From: JBOGXA01 sp050694175
GTDB taxonomy: Bacteria > Actinomycetota > CADDZG01 > WHSQ01
DNA: 64,000 bases
Assembly (NCBI GenBank): GCA_050694175.1
Contig: JBOGXA010000010.1
Location: forward strand, 1-64,000
Reading direction: 5' to 3'
Of this stretch, positions 60,657-64,000 are shown in pieces. The position numbers and the translations under genes were made by a program. Each line of letters opens with the position of its first letter. The first letter of the stretch is position 1. Below the pieces are notes generated by a model, which had not been told where the DNA came from, did no database searches, and worked only from the letters and a program-made list of their open reading frames with translations.

Positions 60657-61939
60657 AGAGCCCGTCCGTTCATCGCGAGAAGCGAGTTCGCCTCTTTGAG
60701 CAGCGCGGGGACACGGGGCAACGCCCTGGCACGGAGCCTGTTCACCGCTCCAAACGCTCGCTCGGCGAGGGCCGCCGAGATGTGAACACGCAAGGTGGCG
60801 GAATCGGGAAGTGCGCGGATCGACGAATATCCGCGCATGAAGACGTCCGCGTTCGTGCGTTCTGCGCTAGGCGATAAGAGGCCGAGCAATCGGAAATATC
60901 TCAGCAGCCCGAGGAAGTTCCCGACATCCGCCCCGGCGGATCCGACCGAGGCTCGGTCGAAGTCTATGAACGTGACTCGCCCGTCTCGAAGAATGGCATT
61001 GTTCACGTTGGTGTCTCCGTGCACGAGCACGGGAGCGCCCGCGGACTCCTCGTAGCGGGAGCTGAGGTCCCGAATGAGTTGGCTCCCCACCGTGTCAATG
61101 TCCGGTCGCACCAGGCGGATCCCGTCCGCCTTGCGCTGCAATCGATCGAGCGGGCGTCGGATCGCCGGAGGCAGGTCGACCAAGGGCAGGGAGTGAAGAG
61201 TGGCGAGCGCTGCGCCGTAGGCGTGCAGCCCGTCGATGAGAGTTTGACCGTGGAGTGAGCCGATAGCCCGCCCGGCGATCGGCTCCACAACGAGCGTCTG
61301 GTGCTGTCTCGAATATCCAAGTGGACGCGCCAGTTGGAGGCTCGAGGCGCGCGCGGCGCGGACAAATGCCCGTTGAGCCCGATGCGTTCGTTCCCCCTCC
61401 CGTCCCGCATGGACCTTGGCGTAGGCAACGATCCGGTTGCCGCCGTCGAGGCAACGCACGACCGCGGAGACCTCGGGGTAGTAGTCGACCAGACGACTCT
61501 TCATCCAGCGCGCGGTGAGGTTCCGAGTCAGCTCGGGTGAGGCGTCTGCGACCGCGGCCAGATTTTCGATCCTGCGATCGTTTGGAAACGTCCAAAAGAC
61601 CGTGTTCAGTTCTGGATCGTGGAGGGCCGTCCCGAGCGGACCGGAGTGATGCCCGCGCTCCAGCGCTTTGCGAAAGGCGCGCTCGCTACGTTTTCTGCTG
61701 CGAAAGGTGCTCGCGGCGACATGATGGTCTCTTCCGTCGATCCGGATCCGGTAGACCACGCGCAAGCGCCGGCCGACCCTGTAGCCGACGAAGGCACGAC
61801 GGCACGACTCGATTGTGACGGGACCGTTCTCGCCGAGCCCTCCCGCTAGACGGTCTGCAACGGTTCTGGTGTCCATCAGGATGTCGCGCTGCGGGACTAT
61901 AGGGTCCGGCCGCAAGGCGTTTGAGGGGCGAACACTCAC
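60653..61939 (-). CDS. Phosphotransferase-fold protein with intact catalytic motif
   Basis: A 428-residue APH-fold protein with LVHGDTNVNNAIL (complete HGDxxxxN) and VTFIDFDRASVGSAGADVGNFL. It may phosphorylate a sugar or lipid-linked group of the polymer. GTG 61939 overlaps the heparinase stop (GTGA), and the gene overlaps the glycosyltransferase start. ATG at about 61876 is another possible start. Confidence 0.8.
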   Translation of the reverse strand: MSVRPSNALRPDPIVPQRDILMDTRTVADRLAGGLGENGPVTIESCRRAFVGYRVGRRLRVVYRIRIDGRDHHVAASTFRSRKRSERAFRKALERGHHSGPLGTALHDPELNTVFWTFPNDRRIENLAAVADASPELTRNLTARWMKSRLVDYYPEVSAVVRCLDGGNRIVAYAKVHAGREGERTHRAQRAFVRAARASSLQLARPLGYSRQHQTLVVEPIAGRAIGSLHGQTLIDGLHAYGAALATLHSLPLVDLPPAIRRPLDRLQRKADGIRLVRPDIDTVGSQLIRDLSSRYEESAGAPVLVHGDTNVNNAILRDGRVTFIDFDRASVGSAGADVGNFLGLLRYFRLLGLLSPSAERTNADVFMRGYSSIRALPDSATLRVHISAALAERAFGAVNRLRARALPRVPALLKEANSLLAMNGRAL

Positions 61940-63951
61940 AGCTCTGCTCCCCGTCCTGTGGGGAGCGGCGGTTCCAGGTCCCAGGCTACCCAGCCGTCTG
62001 AGTCGGCGTACTCGTTTACCAGTCCGTTATGGGCCGGGGCTAGCTCGATGACTCCGTAACCCCGAAACGTCACAGCGCGCCCGGCAGGTGATTCCCGCAG
62101 CCACGCCAGCTTCGCCGTGCATTCAAGAGATCCAAGGCGCATGCAGCTCGGTTGCCTGCTCCACGCCACTGCATCCCGACCTTGTCCCGCGTCGCCGATG
62201 CCTTCGAGATGAACGAAGGTCGGCCCCGACGAGTTGTCGTCGCCGAGCCTCACGCGTATGCGAGGGGCGGGCTGGTTCCGACGAAGGGGGGTCACAACCG
62301 TGAGAAACCTCACGTCGCTTCCGCGCGCAGAGAGCTTCACAACAGGAGCCGGTTCCTTGACGCCGTATCTCGGCGAGACCCACCCCGGCTCGAGATGAAG
62401 GTCATCGCATGGGGCGAAGGCAAGTGCCAGTCCGGGCGCGAGGACGACGGGGCCGCCCTCGGTCGTTCGTACCTCCGTCGACGGCCAGGCCTCGGGCGAA
62501 AGGTGCCAGCGAAGGTCGTATCGATGCGTTAGCTCGGCCTCCAGTTGATCTTCCACGATCCAGTAGTCATCGCCGACGAAGAAGATGCGCCTCGTGTGAA
62601 CGGCGTCGTAGAGCGGACTTACAGCCCGACCCTCGAGCACATCGAGGCCAGAGGCGCTCTTGCGCTGGGCAGGACGTCCGATCGCAACCTGTTTGCCTGA
62701 ACTGCCTCTCCGATACGGGGTCTGATCCATGTCGTCCACACAGACGGTGTTGTGTGCTGCCGTCCCCTTGAACCAGTGCCGCAGATTCGACCCCTCTTCC
62801 GAATACGTGAAGCGGCCCGGGTCCACGATCAGCGGGCGGCCGTGGCCATACATCTCGACATTCAGCAGGTCGTAGTGGCCGTGTCCTCCCTCGCCGATCG
62901 GCCCACAGTCGAAGGCAAGGAAACGCTCGTCCGAGTACGAGTCCCGCCCCGCCCCCCACCCGCTCCGCTGGAAGAAATAGCCGGCGGACGGAAAGCTCAC
63001 GTAACGGCGGCTCGATGGTGTCCCGCGCGCTCCCTCGGTTGCGGCGTAGGTGAAGTCGGGGCGGTCGAGTAATACCCCGGCAAGCTCCAAGACCTCCCGG
63101 TAGGAGACGGCGTCGGCATCGGATAGCGCGCAGATCACGCCGTCGGGCCGGTGGCAATGCAAAGCGAACTCACAAGCTCGTTCAAGGAGGCCGTCGAAAC
63201 CGTCGGGAAGCTCCAATGCGAAACGCCTGGCGTTCTCCCGTGCGCCGAGGAGCGATCTGAGAACGACAAGGTGGTAGTGGGTCGAGTTCTCTCGGTGTAC
63301 ACCGTCCGGTCGGAAACCCTCCAAGAGCGTCCTGTGCAACTCCGTGATCGATAAGCGAAGGAGCTCCGAGGATGGATCGATCTGGGGGAACGCAAGGGCG
63401 ACCACGAAGAGCGCATAGAGCTCGAGTGTGCGGTGGTTCCGGAAGACGTCGGGAGTCAGCCGCTGTCGAACGTAGAGGGCATGTTGCGAGAGGTTGGAGA
63501 GGATCTCGGCGTCCATCCCTTCTTTCAGTCCTGAAAACGAACGCGAGGAGGCGAACAGGCTCCACGCATAGGTCCAGTTCTGCATCCTTCGCGCGGCAAC
63601 GTCGCTCGAGTCGGATCCCACGGGGACCTTCTTGATCCAGGAGTGAACGAGGCTCTCCCATGTACGCAGGAATCGGGGGTGGCCGTGAGCGCGGAAGGCA
63701 TTCGCGAGATCGAGGCCGTAATAGAACTTGTTCCACTCGATGCGCCATTCCTCGTCCGCCGGCAGCTCTGCACCGAGCCAGTCCGGATCGATTCCGAGAT
63801 CAAGGGTGAGCCCTGCATGGGTGAAGCGGCCGGCACAGACGTGATCCGCGAGGGATCGATCGTTGTGCACATCCCGGGTGATGCAAAAAACCGGACGGGG
63901 GAGGATCTGAGCTCGAGCCTCGGCTGAGACCGAAGAGGCGTGTGCCGTCAC
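61936..63951 (-). CDS. Heparinase II/III-family polysaccharide lyase-like protein
   Basis: A 671-residue protein. The N-terminal alpha/alpha toroid (WNKFYYGLDLANAFR, NWTYAWSLFASSRSFSG, FRPDGVHRENSTHYHLVVL) is followed by the heparinase II/III beta-sandwich (GGHGHYDLLNVEMYGHGRPLIVDPGRF, TAAHNTVCVDDMDQ). No signal peptide is present, so it may act on intracellular or lipid-linked glycans, as in bacterial exopolysaccharide clusters. Starts at GTG 63951 overlapping the partial upstream gene. Confidence 0.88.
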   Translation of the reverse strand: MTAHASSVSAEARAQILPRPVFCITRDVHNDRSLADHVCAGRFTHAGLTLDLGIDPDWLGAELPADEEWRIEWNKFYYGLDLANAFRAHGHPRFLRTWESLVHSWIKKVPVGSDSSDVAARRMQNWTYAWSLFASSRSFSGLKEGMDAEILSNLSQHALYVRQRLTPDVFRNHRTLELYALFVVALAFPQIDPSSELLRLSITELHRTLLEGFRPDGVHRENSTHYHLVVLRSLLGARENARRFALELPDGFDGLLERACEFALHCHRPDGVICALSDADAVSYREVLELAGVLLDRPDFTYAATEGARGTPSSRRYVSFPSAGYFFQRSGWGAGRDSYSDERFLAFDCGPIGEGGHGHYDLLNVEMYGHGRPLIVDPGRFTYSEEGSNLRHWFKGTAAHNTVCVDDMDQTPYRRGSSGKQVAIGRPAQRKSASGLDVLEGRAVSPLYDAVHTRRIFFVGDDYWIVEDQLEAELTHRYDLRWHLSPEAWPSTEVRTTEGGPVVLAPGLALAFAPCDDLHLEPGWVSPRYGVKEPAPVVKLSARGSDVRFLTVVTPLRRNQPAPRIRVRLGDDNSSGPTFVHLEGIGDAGQGRDAVAWSRQPSCMRLGSLECTAKLAWLRESPAGRAVTFRGYGVIELAPAHNGLVNEYADSDGWVAWDLEPPLPTGRGAEL

Positions 63952-64000
63952 GCAATCGCCCCCTCGAACAACGTCGTGAGCCGGCGCGCCAGAATGTCCC
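63948..64000 (-). CDS. C-terminal end of an upstream gene of the polysaccharide cluster (partial)
   Basis: The last 16 codons read DILARRLTTLFEGAIA then TGA, overlapping the heparinase start as GTGA. The coupling suggests a real gene entering from beyond the window, possibly another glycosyltransferase, but too little is present to tell. Confidence 0.5.
   Translation of the reverse strand, partial: DILARRLTTLFEGAIA

Noticed and set aside
1..64000. CRISPR arrays, phage genes, intact rRNA or tRNA genes, riboswitches
   Set aside because: Looked for regular short repeats, capsid/terminase-like proteins, full tRNA cloverleafs and well-known riboswitch cores; none was found.

Overview
The window is a GC-rich, densely coded stretch of a bacterial chromosome. 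Frequent GTG/TTG starts, many 1-20 nt gene overlaps, an ECF sigma factor paired with an HX3CX2C zinc anti-sigma factor, a permease-ATPase fused oligopeptide transporter and a tiny acidic membrane peptide all point to Actinomycetota or a close high-GC relative. No ribosomal RNA and no intact tRNA gene is visible, and I cannot place the organism more precisely.

Left part (1-15.6 kb). The edge carries three copies of a ~20-nt repeat and the 3' half of a tRNA-Met (minus strand). After one alpha/beta hydrolase comes a long sugar or sugar-acid catabolic cluster on the + strand: phosphotriesterase-like lactonase, AroE-like dehydrogenase, GntR/UTRA regulator, SDR, ribose-type ABC transporter (lipoprotein, double ATPase, permease), Gfo/Idh/MocA and zinc-alcohol dehydrogenases, cupin phosphoglucose isomerase, FGGY kinase, D-2-hydroxyacid dehydrogenase, a reversed KDPG aldolase, a cupin and a HAD phosphatase. 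Most genes overlap by 1-20 nt, so they are probably co-translated for the use of one imported, oxidised and phosphorylated carbohydrate.

Middle island (15.9-36.9 kb). Two nearly identical 44-nt tRNA-Gly(GCC) 3' ends, both cut at the anticodon loop, flank about 21 kb. This holds RidA, two IclR regulators, two creatininase-family hydrolases, KDG kinase, a MalFG-type and a DppBCDF-type ABC transporter, two aldehyde dehydrogenases, an M81 (MlrC) hydrolase, an oxidoreductase and a GSA-type aminotransferase. A shared operator AGAAC-N3-GTTCT precedes two of its operons. No integrase was found.

Right part (37-57 kb). Mixed backbone: a secreted peptide, an aminoglycoside-phosphotransferase-like gene, ketopantoate reductase-like and EamA genes, a frameshifted GH114, then a sulfur-transfer module (ArsR-rhodanese, MFS, TusA, DsrE2, persulfide-dioxygenase-like MBL) carrying two copies of a TTCAAG-N5-ACTTGA operator. 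An ECF sigma/anti-sigma pair is followed by two convergent methyltransferase genes, each interrupted only by in-frame UGA codons (two in one, one in the other). The apparent UGA residues fall at Cys/Trp-like positions and hairpins lie next to them, so recoding (selenocysteine or an opal-reading tRNA) is the most striking possibility here. Two transporters nearby carry single-base frameshifts, so sequence error or gene decay is the main competing explanation. A MocR regulator, two very small genes, a membrane sensor-like protein and a secreted subtilase follow.

Right edge (57.4-64 kb). A minus-strand, translationally coupled polysaccharide cluster: heparinase-like protein, two 428-aa phosphotransferase-fold proteins, a glycosyltransferase and a polysaccharide deacetylase.
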